Positions 1 through 5,471 of a stretch of DNA of 11,467 nt are shown in pieces; position 1 is the first letter of the stretch, and every line of letters starts with the position of its first letter. Made by a program: the position numbers and the translations under genes. The notes under the pieces were generated by a model. It was not told where the DNA came from. It was given only the letters and a program-made list of their open reading frames with translations, and made no database searches. The stretch is taken from contig JAFGNI010000716.1 of the NCBI GenBank assembly GCA_016927095.1, positions 1 through 11,467 on the forward strand, written 5' to 3'. The DNA comes from Anaerolineae bacterium. Its GTDB lineage: Bacteria; Chloroflexota; Anaerolineae; B4-G1; SLSP01.

Positions 1-341
1 GCTCGCCACCCATCATCGGGCTTCCGACGATCCCATCGTCCACGTTTTGGGCTCAGCCAGCCCAGCACGGTACCAAGAGGACAGAACCAACCACACCACA
101 CACGCCCAAAGAGCAGCGTAATGACCACCGTTACGAAAGCCAGCCCGAATCCCCCCACCCAGCGACGCCCTGCTAGAGATGCTGTCAACGCGATGAGTGG
201 ATCCAAGTGGTACAGGAGGTCGGCCCACGCCCGGCGCGGACTCAGGTAGGTCGCAAAGACGAAGATAGCCAAGAAGAGCAGAACGCCCAGGAACTGGCTA
301 AGCTGGCGCAGCCGCCGCCACACCTCAGCACTACGTCGCAT
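1..341 (-). CDS. Membrane 4Fe-4S binding protein, NapH/NosR-like (partial, N-terminal part)
   Basis: This reading frame starts with ATG at 341 and stays open to the window edge, giving the first 113 residues; the rest lies to the left. Residues 14-32 form a hydrophobic helix and residues 62-80 a second one. They are followed by GRVWCGWFCPLG, where C83 and C87 form the CX3CP half-motif typical of the NapH/NosR/CcoG group of membrane iron-sulfur proteins. Members of this family pass electrons across or along the membrane, usually from quinol to a periplasmic or Tat-exported oxidoreductase. The partner here is unknown because the C-terminal half and the downstream genes are missing. The start is supported by a GAGGGG ribosome site about 11 bases upstream and by upstream promoter-like sequence. 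The family assignment is fairly sure; the specific role is not. Confidence 0.82.
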   Translation of the reverse strand, partial: MRRSAEVWRRLRQLSQFLGVLLFLAIFVFATYLSPRRAWADLLYHLDPLIALTASLAGRRWVGGFGLAFVTVVITLLFGRVWCGWFCPLGTVLGWLSPKRGRWDRRKPDDGWR

Positions 342-369
342 AGGATCTACCCACCCCTCATATCACATC

Positions 370-381
370 CACGATATCGTG
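370..381. promoter_or_regulatory. 12-bp palindrome, possible operator
   Basis: CACGATATCGTG is a perfect 12-bp palindrome at the predicted transcription start of the NapH-like gene. That position would suit a repressor site. A 12-bp palindrome can also occur by chance, and no matching copy was seen elsewhere in the window. Confidence 0.3.
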
Positions 382-385
382 CTGC

Positions 386-414
386 ACGGTAACCATAGCG
401 GGACTCGGCGTCAA
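386..414 (-). promoter_or_regulatory. Candidate promoter of the NapH-like gene
   Basis: On the minus strand TTGACG (409-414) is followed after 17 bases by TACCGT (386-391). The -35 box is good and the -10 box matches only three of six consensus positions. Transcription would start near 379, about 38 bases before the ATG at 341. Confidence 0.35.
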
Positions 415-556
415 CAGGCCAAGCTCCTCGTGATTATGCCCTCTCATTGCCTCGGGTCAAGAACTAGTCTCAGCGTGCACGCTACCTTCGCGCCAATCGT
501 CAGATGGCTGCCATCATCTGCTAAGGGTGAAGCACACAGGTCTGCGCCTCCAGAGG

Positions 557-585
557 TTGACAGACTACAACTATGGTCATAACAT
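557..585 (+). promoter_or_regulatory. Sigma-70-type promoter of the phnDCE operon
   Basis: A perfect -35 box TTGACA (557-562) is followed after 17 bases by TAACAT (580-585, four of six consensus positions). Transcription would start near 592, leaving a leader of about 49 bases with a purine-rich ribosome site (GAGAGGAG, 629-636) before the phnD ATG at 641. An imperfect dyad, CTATG-N7-CATAG at 571-587, overlaps the -10 box and could be an operator. I could not recognise a Pho box. Confidence 0.7.
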
Positions 586-640
586 AGAGCCGTAGTACCA
601 GGCGATCCTTAAGTACACCTTTCAGAAAGAGAGGAGACCG

Positions 641-1537
641 ATGCGCAAACTGACACGTATTCTAGCACTATCGATGGTGGCTGCCCTCATGCTGGTGGGC
701 TGTGGTGGAGCGAACCTAGGAACCGAGAACAATCCCATTGTCTGGGCCTTTGTCCCATCCGGTGAGATGCAGACAGTCACCGCAGGTGCCGAGGAGCTAT
801 CCGCACTGCTTCAGGACGAGACCGGCTACGTCTTTGACATCCTGGTGGCGACAGAGTATGCCGGTGCCATTGAGGCAATGTGCAGCGATCCGCCCGAAGC
901 CCAAATGGCCTCGCTCAACACCTTCTCCTACGTTCTCGCCAATGAGCGCTGCGGCATCGAGTCCGAGCTGGTCGCCGTGCGATTCGGAAGCCCCACCTAC
1001 AATGGCCAGATCATCGCGAATGCCGATAGCGGCATTTCCAGCCTCGCCGATCTTTCGGGCAAGACCTTCTGCCGGCCCGATCCGTTGTCAACCAGCGGCT
1101 GGATCATCCCTGAGTTGACAATGCGCGCTGCCGGGATCGATCCGAACGCAGACCTGGCCGAGGTGGTGGACGCAGGAAGCCATGACGCCGTCGTAGCCGC
1201 CGTGTACAGCGGCGACTGTGACGCGGGCGCCACCTACGTGGACGCTCGCAGCACCCTGGAGGACGAGCAGGCCGATGTGATGGAGCGGGTGGTGGTCATT
1301 GGGCTGACCGAGGACATCCCCAACGACGGGGTCCAGTTTATCCCCGACATGGATGCGGAGATGCGGCAGGCCATCGTCGATGCGCTGCTGGCAATCTCTC
1401 AGACCGAGGAAGGCCAGGCCGCGCTCGATACCGCATACAGCTGGGCAGGACTGGAGAAGCACGGCGACGAGTTCTACGATCCCTTCCGCCAGGTTCTCCA
1501 AGCCTCTGGATTGAGCATCCGGGACTTGCAGGAATAG
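641..1537 (+). CDS. phnD: Phosphonate/phosphate-type ABC transporter substrate-binding lipoprotein (PhnD family)
   Basis: The 298-residue protein captures the substrate outside the membrane for the PhnCE importer encoded just downstream. A basic, hydrophobic signal peptide ends in the lipobox LVGC, with C21 as the expected lipid-modified residue; a lipid-anchored binding protein suits a cell without a classical periplasm. Family features in order are EYAGAIEAM (residues 72-80), FSYVLA (95-100), the phosphoryl-binding-type segment LSTSGW with Ser-Thr-Ser at 150-152, and GSHDAVVAAV (179-188) with H181. These correspond to ligand contacts known in E. coli PhnD, so a phosphonate, phosphite or phosphate-ester ligand is likely, but which one cannot be told. 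Four non-lipobox cysteines (C81, C104, C144, C193) could form disulfides; this is inference. Length is usual for the family. Confidence 0.9.
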   Translation: MRKLTRILALSMVAALMLVGCGGANLGTENNPIVWAFVPSGEMQTVTAGAEELSALLQDETGYVFDILVATEYAGAIEAMCSDPPEAQMASLNTFSYVLANERCGIESELVAVRFGSPTYNGQIIANADSGISSLADLSGKTFCRPDPLSTSGWIIPELTMRAAGIDPNADLAEVVDAGSHDAVVAAVYSGDCDAGATYVDARSTLEDEQADVMERVVVIGLTEDIPNDGVQFIPDMDAEMRQAIVDALLAISQTEEGQAALDTAYSWAGLEKHGDEFYDPFRQVLQASGLSIRDLQE

Positions 1538-1539
1538 CC

Positions 1540-1568
1540 CAAGACCGGGGCCGGCGCCGCTGGTCTTG
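1540..1568 (+). promoter_or_regulatory. Hairpin 1 between phnD and phnC
   Basis: CAAGACC (1540-1546) pairs with GGTCTTG (1562-1568) around a GC-rich 15-base loop that can fold further. It begins three bases after the phnD stop codon and has no T-run. It is probably an RNA-stabilising or partial termination element rather than a full terminator. Confidence 0.5.
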
Positions 1569-1580
1569 ATAACAAGGACG

Positions 1581-1611
1581 GGCAAAGGGGGGACCTAGTC
1601 CCCCCTTTGCC
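1581..1611 (+). promoter_or_regulatory. Hairpin 2 between phnD and phnC (14-bp perfect stem)
   Basis: GGCAAAGGGGGGAC (1581-1594) pairs perfectly with 1598-1611 around a 3-base loop. There is no T-run, and the phnC ribosome site starts only 6 bases later. Such intercistronic stems commonly protect the mRNA of the binding protein from 3' decay or terminate part of the transcripts, so that more binding protein than ATPase and permease is made. That role is inferred. Confidence 0.65.
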
Positions 1612-1617
1612 GCAATC

Positions 1618-1626
1618 AGGGAGGAG
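1618..1626 (+). promoter_or_regulatory. Ribosome binding site that fixes the phnC start
   Basis: AGGGAGGAG lies 7 bases before the ATG at 1634. It rules out the upstream in-frame TTG at 1607, which sits inside the right arm of the preceding hairpin and would lie upstream of this site. Confidence 0.85.
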
Positions 1627-1633
1627 TTCACGG

Positions 1634-2428
1634 ATGCTTGAGGTCAAGAACCTGACCAAGATATACGATGATGGCACGGTCGCGCTGCGTGACGTGAGCT
1701 TCACAGTAGAAGATGGCGAGTTTCTGATCATCATTGGCCTGAGCGGCTCTGGCAAATCCACCCTCCTACGCTGTATCAACCGCCTCGTCGAACCCACAGA
1801 GGGTACGATTCTCTGGGACGGCGAAGACATCACTGCCGCAGACCAAAAACAGCTCCGGCTGATCCGTCGCCATATCGGCATGATCTTCCAGCAGTTCAAC
1901 CTGGTCCGGCGCTCGAACGTCTACCAAAATGTTCTCTCCGGCCGGCTGGGTTACGTCAACCAGTGGAAAAGCGTCTTTCAGCAGTTCTCGAAAGAGGACA
2001 GGCGTATGGCTAACGCGGCTCTGGAAAGGATGGGCATCGCTGACCAGGCGCAGAAGCGTGCGGATGAGCTGAGCGGTGGCCAGCAGCAGCGAGTGGGCAT
2101 TGCGCGGGCTCTGGTGCAGGAGCCGCGCATTATCTTGGCCGATGAGCCCGTCGCCAGCCTCGATCCTGTGCTGGCACACTCCATACTCCAGCATCTCGAA
2201 GACCTCAATCAGACTGAAGGCATCACAATCCTATGCAGTCTCCACTATCTCGACCTGGTTCAGCGCTACGCTACGCGTGTGCTAGGGCTGCGCGCAGGCG
2301 AGATCGTCTACCGTGGCACGCAGCAAGAGATCCAAGCTATGAGTGACGAGCAATTCAAAGAGATCTATGGTGAGGAAGCGGAGCGCGTCGGCGGCGGCCT
2401 AGACGGTTCGCTAGGAGGTGCGTCATGA
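1634..2428 (+). CDS. phnC: Phosphonate/phosphate-type ABC transporter ATP-binding protein (PhnC family)
   Basis: This is the 264-residue cytoplasmic ATPase that powers uptake through the PhnE permease. All ABC motifs are present and in order: Walker [10 protein letters not shown] (35-43), Q-loop FQQFNL (85-90), signature LSGGQ (146-150), Walker B IILADEP (166-172, with D170 and E171), D-loop SLD (175-177) and H-loop H204 in SLHYLDLV. The segment after the Q-loop ([17 protein letters not shown]) is typical of PhnC rather than of PstB or amino-acid ATPases. The ATG at 1634 is chosen because of the strong ribosome site at 1618-1626. The stop codon overlaps the phnE start as ATGA, so the two are translationally coupled. 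No key residue is missing and an active enzyme is expected. Confidence 0.93.
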   Translation: MLEVKNLTKIYDDGTVALRDVSFTVEDGEFLIIIGLSGSGKSTLLRCINRLVEPTEGTILWDGEDITAADQKQLRLIRRHIGMIFQQFNLVRRSNVYQNVLSGRLGYVNQWKSVFQQFSKEDRRMANAALERMGIADQAQKRADELSGGQQQRVGIARALVQEPRIILADEPVASLDPVLAHSILQHLEDLNQTEGITILCSLHYLDLVQRYATRVLGLRAGEIVYRGTQQEIQAMSDEQFKEIYGEEAERVGGGLDGSLGGAS

Positions 2429-3939
2429 TAACCAATCAGAATGGATCACCGCGCCCCCCCACCGTCCCGGCGTCGGCGGCTGCCATCGCCTCGCTGGTAG
2501 TGCCCGGCACGGGGCAGCTTCTGGCGCGACAGCCGCGTCGTGGCCTGCTCCTTCTAGGATCTGCCTTCAGTCTTGTCGCCCTCCTGGCGTGGCGTGTCAA
2601 CCTGATCGCGCCGCGGTTGGCTGGGTGGGTCGCCAAGTTCGAGCGTGCCCTGAGTCGCCAGCCATTCTTCATAGGCATGATGGTGATGGGCATCGTCATC
2701 GTCTGGCTGTGGAATGCATGGGACGCCTACCGCCTTACGACCACCGCCAAGCGCGGTAACCCCGCCATCTTCGTCCTGATCATGGCGCTCTTCTTTGCGC
2801 TCGGTTGGCAGATCAGTGAGATCAACCTGTACAAGGCCGCAACGGAGCTCGCCGACACGTGGCCCCTGTTGTCTAGGGTCCTGTGGCCCTGGCCGGCTGC
2901 CCTCACCCGGCAGACCGACGTGCTCTCGGCATCCGCAACCATTGAGGTGCCGTGCACGGACACACCACCCTTGCCGCCGGCTGAAATCCCAGGCGAACCC
3001 TACCTTGTCGCGGAACCCACGTGTGGGCAGCTCTCGGACCTTGACGAGGACAACAACATCATACCCGGCACGGAGCTCGCGCTCCAGGGCCGTGGCTTCG
3101 CCCCCAACACGGAGACCGGGATCTGGTGGAGCGATCCCATTGGCAATGAGTTCCAGATGAGGCAAGAAGGCGAGTACGTGTCTGTCATGACCGACGACGA
3201 AGGCAGCTTCACGATCGATGTGATCATGCCCTACCGGCTGATGCCCCCCAGCGCTAGGGGAACACAGGCCCACCAAATCGAGGCGCGTCAAGTATCAGAG
3301 GTAGGACCGCTGATCCCCAGCGAGCCGTTGCTGCTGAGCGTCGAGCGTATGGTTGAGACCATCTTTTTGGGCATGATGGCCACAGCCTTCGGCATTGTGT
3401 TGGCGGTGCCGGTCAGCTTCCTGGCGGCGCGTAATCTGATGGCTGGTTCCTGGGCGACGATGGCCCTCTACTACATCACTCGCACGATCCTCAACATCAT
3501 CCGCTCCATTGAGCCCCTGATTTGGGTGATCATTGCCGCCCAATGGGTGGGTCTAGGCCCCTTTGCTGGCATCATCGCTCTCACCATCCATACGGTGGCG
3601 GCTTTGGGTAAGCTCTACTCCGAGGCCATCGAGGGGATCGACCCCGGCCCTATCGAAGCCATCCAGGCAACGGGCGCAACGCGCCTTCAGACCATCGCCT
3701 TCGGTGTGATTCCCCAGATGATCCCGCCTTTCGTCTCGTTTTCGATCTACCGATGGGACATCAACGTGCGCATGTCCACCGTTATCGGTTTGGTCGGCGG
3801 CGGTGGCATCGGTTTCATCCTCATCCAATACATCCGCCTCCTCAACTTCCGGGCGGCTGGCATTGCGGTCTGGTTCATCGCCATCACCGTCGCGATCCTG
3901 GACTACGTCAGCTCAGAGATCCGCGAGCGCTACGTCTGA
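2425..3939 (+). CDS. phnE: Phosphonate/phosphate-type ABC transporter permease (PhnE family) with extra N-terminal membrane and extracytoplasmic domains
   Basis: The 504-residue permease is nearly twice the usual PhnE length of roughly 260-280. The canonical part is residues 305-504: membrane helices, the EAA loop from E400 through G417 (EAIEGIDPGPIEAIQATG) that docks onto PhnC, and family-typical segments YRWDINVRMSTVIGLVG (442-458) and GGGGIGF (458-464). In front are about three or four hydrophobic helices (about 40-57, 81-97 and 113-129, perhaps also 18-33) with a PGTGQLLARQPRRG start that resembles TM2/DUF5683-like small membrane domains. Next is a polar stretch of about 170 residues (130-300) with C177 and C200, beta-strand-rich around GTELALQGRGFAPNTETGIW, resembling an Ig/IPT-like sandwich. 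I infer this stretch is outside the membrane. The frame is continuous, so the fusion is not a sequencing artefact of two genes. Start overlaps the phnC stop. Confidence 0.88.
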   Translation: MITNQNGSPRPPTVPASAAAIASLVVPGTGQLLARQPRRGLLLLGSAFSLVALLAWRVNLIAPRLAGWVAKFERALSRQPFFIGMMVMGIVIVWLWNAWDAYRLTTTAKRGNPAIFVLIMALFFALGWQISEINLYKAATELADTWPLLSRVLWPWPAALTRQTDVLSASATIEVPCTDTPPLPPAEIPGEPYLVAEPTCGQLSDLDEDNNIIPGTELALQGRGFAPNTETGIWWSDPIGNEFQMRQEGEYVSVMTDDEGSFTIDVIMPYRLMPPSARGTQAHQIEARQVSEVGPLIPSEPLLLSVERMVETIFLGMMATAFGIVLAVPVSFLAARNLMAGSWATMALYYITRTILNIIRSIEPLIWVIIAAQWVGLGPFAGIIALTIHTVAALGKLYSEAIEGIDPGPIEAIQATGATRLQTIAFGVIPQMIPPFVSFSIYRWDINVRMSTVIGLVGGGGIGFILIQYIRLLNFRAAGIAVWFIAITVAILDYVSSEIRERYV

Positions 3940-3955
3940 GACGCCAGATCTGGTA

Positions 3956-3991
3956 ACAGAAGCCCCCGCGCGGTCGCGCGGGGGCTTCTGT
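3956..3991. terminator. Hairpin terminator after phnE, probably bidirectional
   Basis: A 16- to 17-bp perfect stem joins ACAGAAGCCCCCGCGCG (3956-3972) to 3975-3991 with a tiny loop. It starts 16 bases after the phnE stop and lies 43 bases beyond the stop of the convergent small gene at 4035, so it probably serves both. There is no T-run on either side, so its termination strength is uncertain. Confidence 0.75.
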
Positions 3992-4034
3992 CGTGGCAGG
4001 CGGCGCAGTTTGTGCCTGCCACTGCCCTGAACGC

Positions 4035-4235
4035 TCAGAACAGTCTGAACCAGTCAGTACCGGTGACTACAGAACAAGCCAAGATGACGAACAGAATCAG
4101 CAGAATGACACCACAACCCATACCCGTGCACGAGCAGCCTCTTCCGAAGCCAAATCGATCCTGCAGCCAGTCGAAGACCGCGTCTAGGAACGCCAGCTTC
4201 AGTAAACCCACCAGACACCCCTGGCGACGCTCCAT
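4035..4235 (-). CDS. Small Cys-rich single-pass membrane protein, function unknown
   Basis: I do not recognise this 66-residue protein. It has an amphipathic N-terminal half (residues 8-25, LVGLLKLAFLDAVFDWLQ), a Gly/Cys hinge with C34, C36 and C41 in GRGCSCTGMGCG, then a clear membrane helix at about 42-58 containing C54, and a short polar tail ending DWFRLF. C7 is a fifth cysteine. The gene is supported by a near-ideal ribosome site, GAGGAGG at 4240-4246, four bases before the ATG, and by its position against a shared terminator. It lies 100 bases downstream of the toast-rack gene on the same strand and may be reached by readthrough, as I found no good promoter of its own. The cysteine cluster before the helix might be palmitoylation-like, metal-binding or structural; that is speculation. 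Confidence 0.68.
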   Translation of the reverse strand: MERRQGCLVGLLKLAFLDAVFDWLQDRFGFGRGCSCTGMGCGVILLILFVILACSVVTGTDWFRLF

Positions 4236-4284
4236 CGTACCTCCTCGGCGAGAACTAGGGATTATGCGCCCGATACAAGGCGCA

Positions 4285-4315
4285 GCCGGCCGGGCCTGAT
4301 CAGGTCGCCCCCGGC
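4285..4315 (-). terminator. Possible terminator or attenuator hairpin after the toast-rack gene
   Basis: GCCGG (4285-4289) pairs with CCGGC (4311-4315), and after a two-base bulge GGGC (4292-4295) pairs with GCCC (4307-4310), leaving an 11-base loop that includes CCTGATCAGG-type symmetry. It begins about 20 bases after the toast-rack stop at 4336. There is no T-run, so partial readthrough into the small gene at 4035-4235 is plausible. Confidence 0.45.
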
Positions 4316-4335
4316 AATCTACCTGTTATACGGTT

Positions 4336-5250
4336 CTAGGTCTCGGATGGTTGCAGCACCAGCTTTCCGCTCACTGTGGACATCGATAGGTTGATCTTGC
4401 TGGCGGCCTCATCGTGGTTTGGCGTCACGTAACCACCCGCTGCGTCGAGAAGTCGGGGAGCTTCCAGATGCCCTGTCACCGAGGAGAACCGCACGAAGAC
4501 GCCAACGCTGGCGGGATAGCGCACGATAGCCTTGCCCGAGACACAGTCAAGAGAGACATCCAGCATCTCCCACGTTGCCTCCAGTAGGTTCAGATCGATG
4601 ACGCCACTGGCCACCTTCGCCTCCAGCCGTTCGAGGCTGGGGAACTGGCCCGCCACCCCGACATTGATGTTGCCGCTGGCACTGGTCAGGCGGACGCGCG
4701 TCAAGCTGTCGTACTGCCCACCCAACGTGAGATCCGTGACACCACTGGCATTCCTCAATTCAGCAGTGCGAAGCGCTGGGTAGGTGCCGCTCAGGATAAG
4801 CCCCAGACGCCCACTCCCCGATGCCAGACCAACTTGCTCCAGATCCCGCTGGTCTCCGCTCAGATCCGCGTTGACTTGTCCGCTGCCCACCTTAGCCTCA
4901 AGCCTCGATAGCCGCGAGCCCGTGAGCCCAAGGGCCGCACGTCCAGAGCCGAGTTGGATCTCGAGATCCACGGGCACGGCAGATCCCAGCTTCAGATCCC
5001 AGACGTACTCCGGATCTGGCAAGCCTGCCCTCCGATCTTGTGGAGGCTGGACGACCAACTGTCCCACACCGTCCTCGATCTCATAGGCGACCTCAGGCTG
5101 CCATTCGGGCAGCGCATAAGCAAACTGCCCGGCAAGCAAGCCCTCTTCGCCGCCGGCCATGTTCAGCTCACCACTCCCCATGCGGACTAAGGCCCGCACT
5201 GCTTCGACGTCCCCAAACGCCACAGCCTTCTGCCAAGTCTCAGCACCCAT
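4336..5250 (-). CDS. Soluble toast-rack/DUF2154-like protein with 23-residue Ser-Gly beta-solenoid repeat
   Basis: The 304-residue protein starts with a short helix, then VRMGSGELNMAGGEEGLLAG (22-41), which resembles the toast_rack_N (DUF2154, LiaF-type) domain. From residue 101 a Ser/Thr-Gly pair recurs, with glycines at 103, 124, 147, 170, 193, 216, 239 and 260. Five successive intervals of exactly 23 residues lie between 147 and 260 or just before, and a last copy is at 295. Each is followed by alternating hydrophobic residues (for example SGNINV, SGVIDL, SGKLVL), as in one turn of a right-handed beta-solenoid or DUF4097-type fold. No signal peptide, lipobox or membrane helix is visible, so it is probably cytoplasmic, unlike membrane-bound LiaF-type proteins. 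ATG at 5250 is preferred over the ATG 16 codons upstream because AGGAGG (5257-5262) sits six bases before it. Related proteins are often linked to envelope-stress responses; the role here is unknown. Confidence 0.78.
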   Translation of the reverse strand: MGAETWQKAVAFGDVEAVRALVRMGSGELNMAGGEEGLLAGQFAYALPEWQPEVAYEIEDGVGQLVVQPPQDRRAGLPDPEYVWDLKLGSAVPVDLEIQLGSGRAALGLTGSRLSRLEAKVGSGQVNADLSGDQRDLEQVGLASGSGRLGLILSGTYPALRTAELRNASGVTDLTLGGQYDSLTRVRLTSASGNINVGVAGQFPSLERLEAKVASGVIDLNLLEATWEMLDVSLDCVSGKAIVRYPASVGVFVRFSSVTGHLEAPRLLDAAGGYVTPNHDEAASKINLSMSTVSGKLVLQPSET

Positions 5251-5256
5251 CGCAAA

Positions 5257-5262
5257 CCTCCT
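5257..5262 (-). promoter_or_regulatory. Ribosome binding site that fixes the toast-rack start
   Basis: AGGAGG on the minus strand is six bases before the ATG at 5248-5250. The in-frame ATG at 5296-5298 lies almost on the predicted transcription start and has no ribosome site, so it is rejected. Confidence 0.85.
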
Positions 5263-5290
5263 GATCCACCAACCCTGCACAGACAGAGTG

Positions 5291-5321
5291 TAAACCATTT
5301 ATAAAAATTCTAAACTATTTA
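5291..5321. promoter_or_regulatory. Direct-repeat operator candidate (two TAAA-N3-TTTA boxes)
   Basis: TAAACCATTTA (5291-5301) and TAAACTATTTA (5311-5321) differ at one base and are exactly 20 bp apart, about two helical turns. Each is itself a TAAA/TTTA dyad. One covers the predicted transcription start and the other overlaps the -10/spacer region, as expected for a repressor that binds as two dimers on one DNA face. The regulator is not in the window. Confidence 0.55.
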
Positions 5322-5335
5322 GTGATATTTGTCAA
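5307..5335 (-). promoter_or_regulatory. Near-consensus sigma-70-type promoter of the toast-rack gene
   Basis: On the minus strand TTGACA (5330-5335, perfect) is followed after 17 bases by TAGAAT (5307-5312, five of six). Transcription would begin near 5300, giving a leader of about 50 bases. It is one of the two best-matching promoters in the window, together with the one at 557-585, and lies in an AT-rich island of about 80 bases in otherwise GC-rich DNA. Confidence 0.8.
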
Positions 5336-5342
5336 GTAGAAA

Positions 5343-5357
5343 ATTGATATTATCAAT
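5343..5357. promoter_or_regulatory. 15-bp palindrome upstream of the toast-rack promoter
   Basis: ATTGATATTATCAAT is a perfect dyad (ATTGATA, central T, TATCAAT) located 8 bases upstream of the -35 box. It could be an activator site or a second repressor site; the sequence style resembles MarR/PadR-type operators, but that is only an impression. Confidence 0.4.
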
Positions 5358-5406
5358 ATACCACGAGGATACGGCGACTACCACGGTGCGCGCAGCGCCA
5401 GTAACA

Positions 5407-5437
5407 ACACCGGGAACCCCATGGGGTTCCCGGCGTT
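5407..5437 (-). terminator. Terminator hairpin after the UMF1-type transporter
   Basis: A perfect 24-bp palindrome at 5410-5433 (CCGGGAACCCCA and its complement) extends outward through a G-U wobble and AAC/GUU pairs on the minus strand. It starts about 35 bases after the transporter stop. A tight CAUG loop and a U-containing tail (GUUGUUAC) fit a terminator on the minus strand. Confidence 0.7.
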
Positions 5438-5471
5438 ATCAAGGTCACGAATGGGACGCGACTGCGCCGGA

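Noticed and set aside
13..228. Minus-strand frame of 71 codons at the left edge
   Set aside because: The NapH-like gene on the same strand in another frame has a conserved iron-sulfur motif and covers the same bases.
379..582. Plus-strand frame of 67 codons in the 342-640 gap
   Set aside because: It has no ribosome site, low-complexity composition, no family resemblance, and it lies under the predicted promoters.
1607..1633. TTG start giving a nine-residue longer PhnC
   Set aside because: The TTG is inside a 14-bp hairpin arm, while AGGGAGGAG lies seven bases before the ATG at 1634, where the homologous protein begins (MLEVKNLTK).
2554..3291. Minus-strand frame of 245 codons opposite phnE
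   Set aside because: It is antisense to a clear PhnE coding region and is His/Asp/Gly-rich in the manner of a GC-rich shadow frame.
5251..5298. Upstream ATG giving a 16-residue longer toast-rack protein
   Set aside because: It lies almost on the predicted transcription start, lacks a ribosome site, and the AGGAGG site serves the ATG at 5250.
5410..5433. 24-bp perfect palindrome as a recombination or regulator site
   Set aside because: Its position just after the transporter stop and its flanking pairs that extend the stem fit a terminator better.
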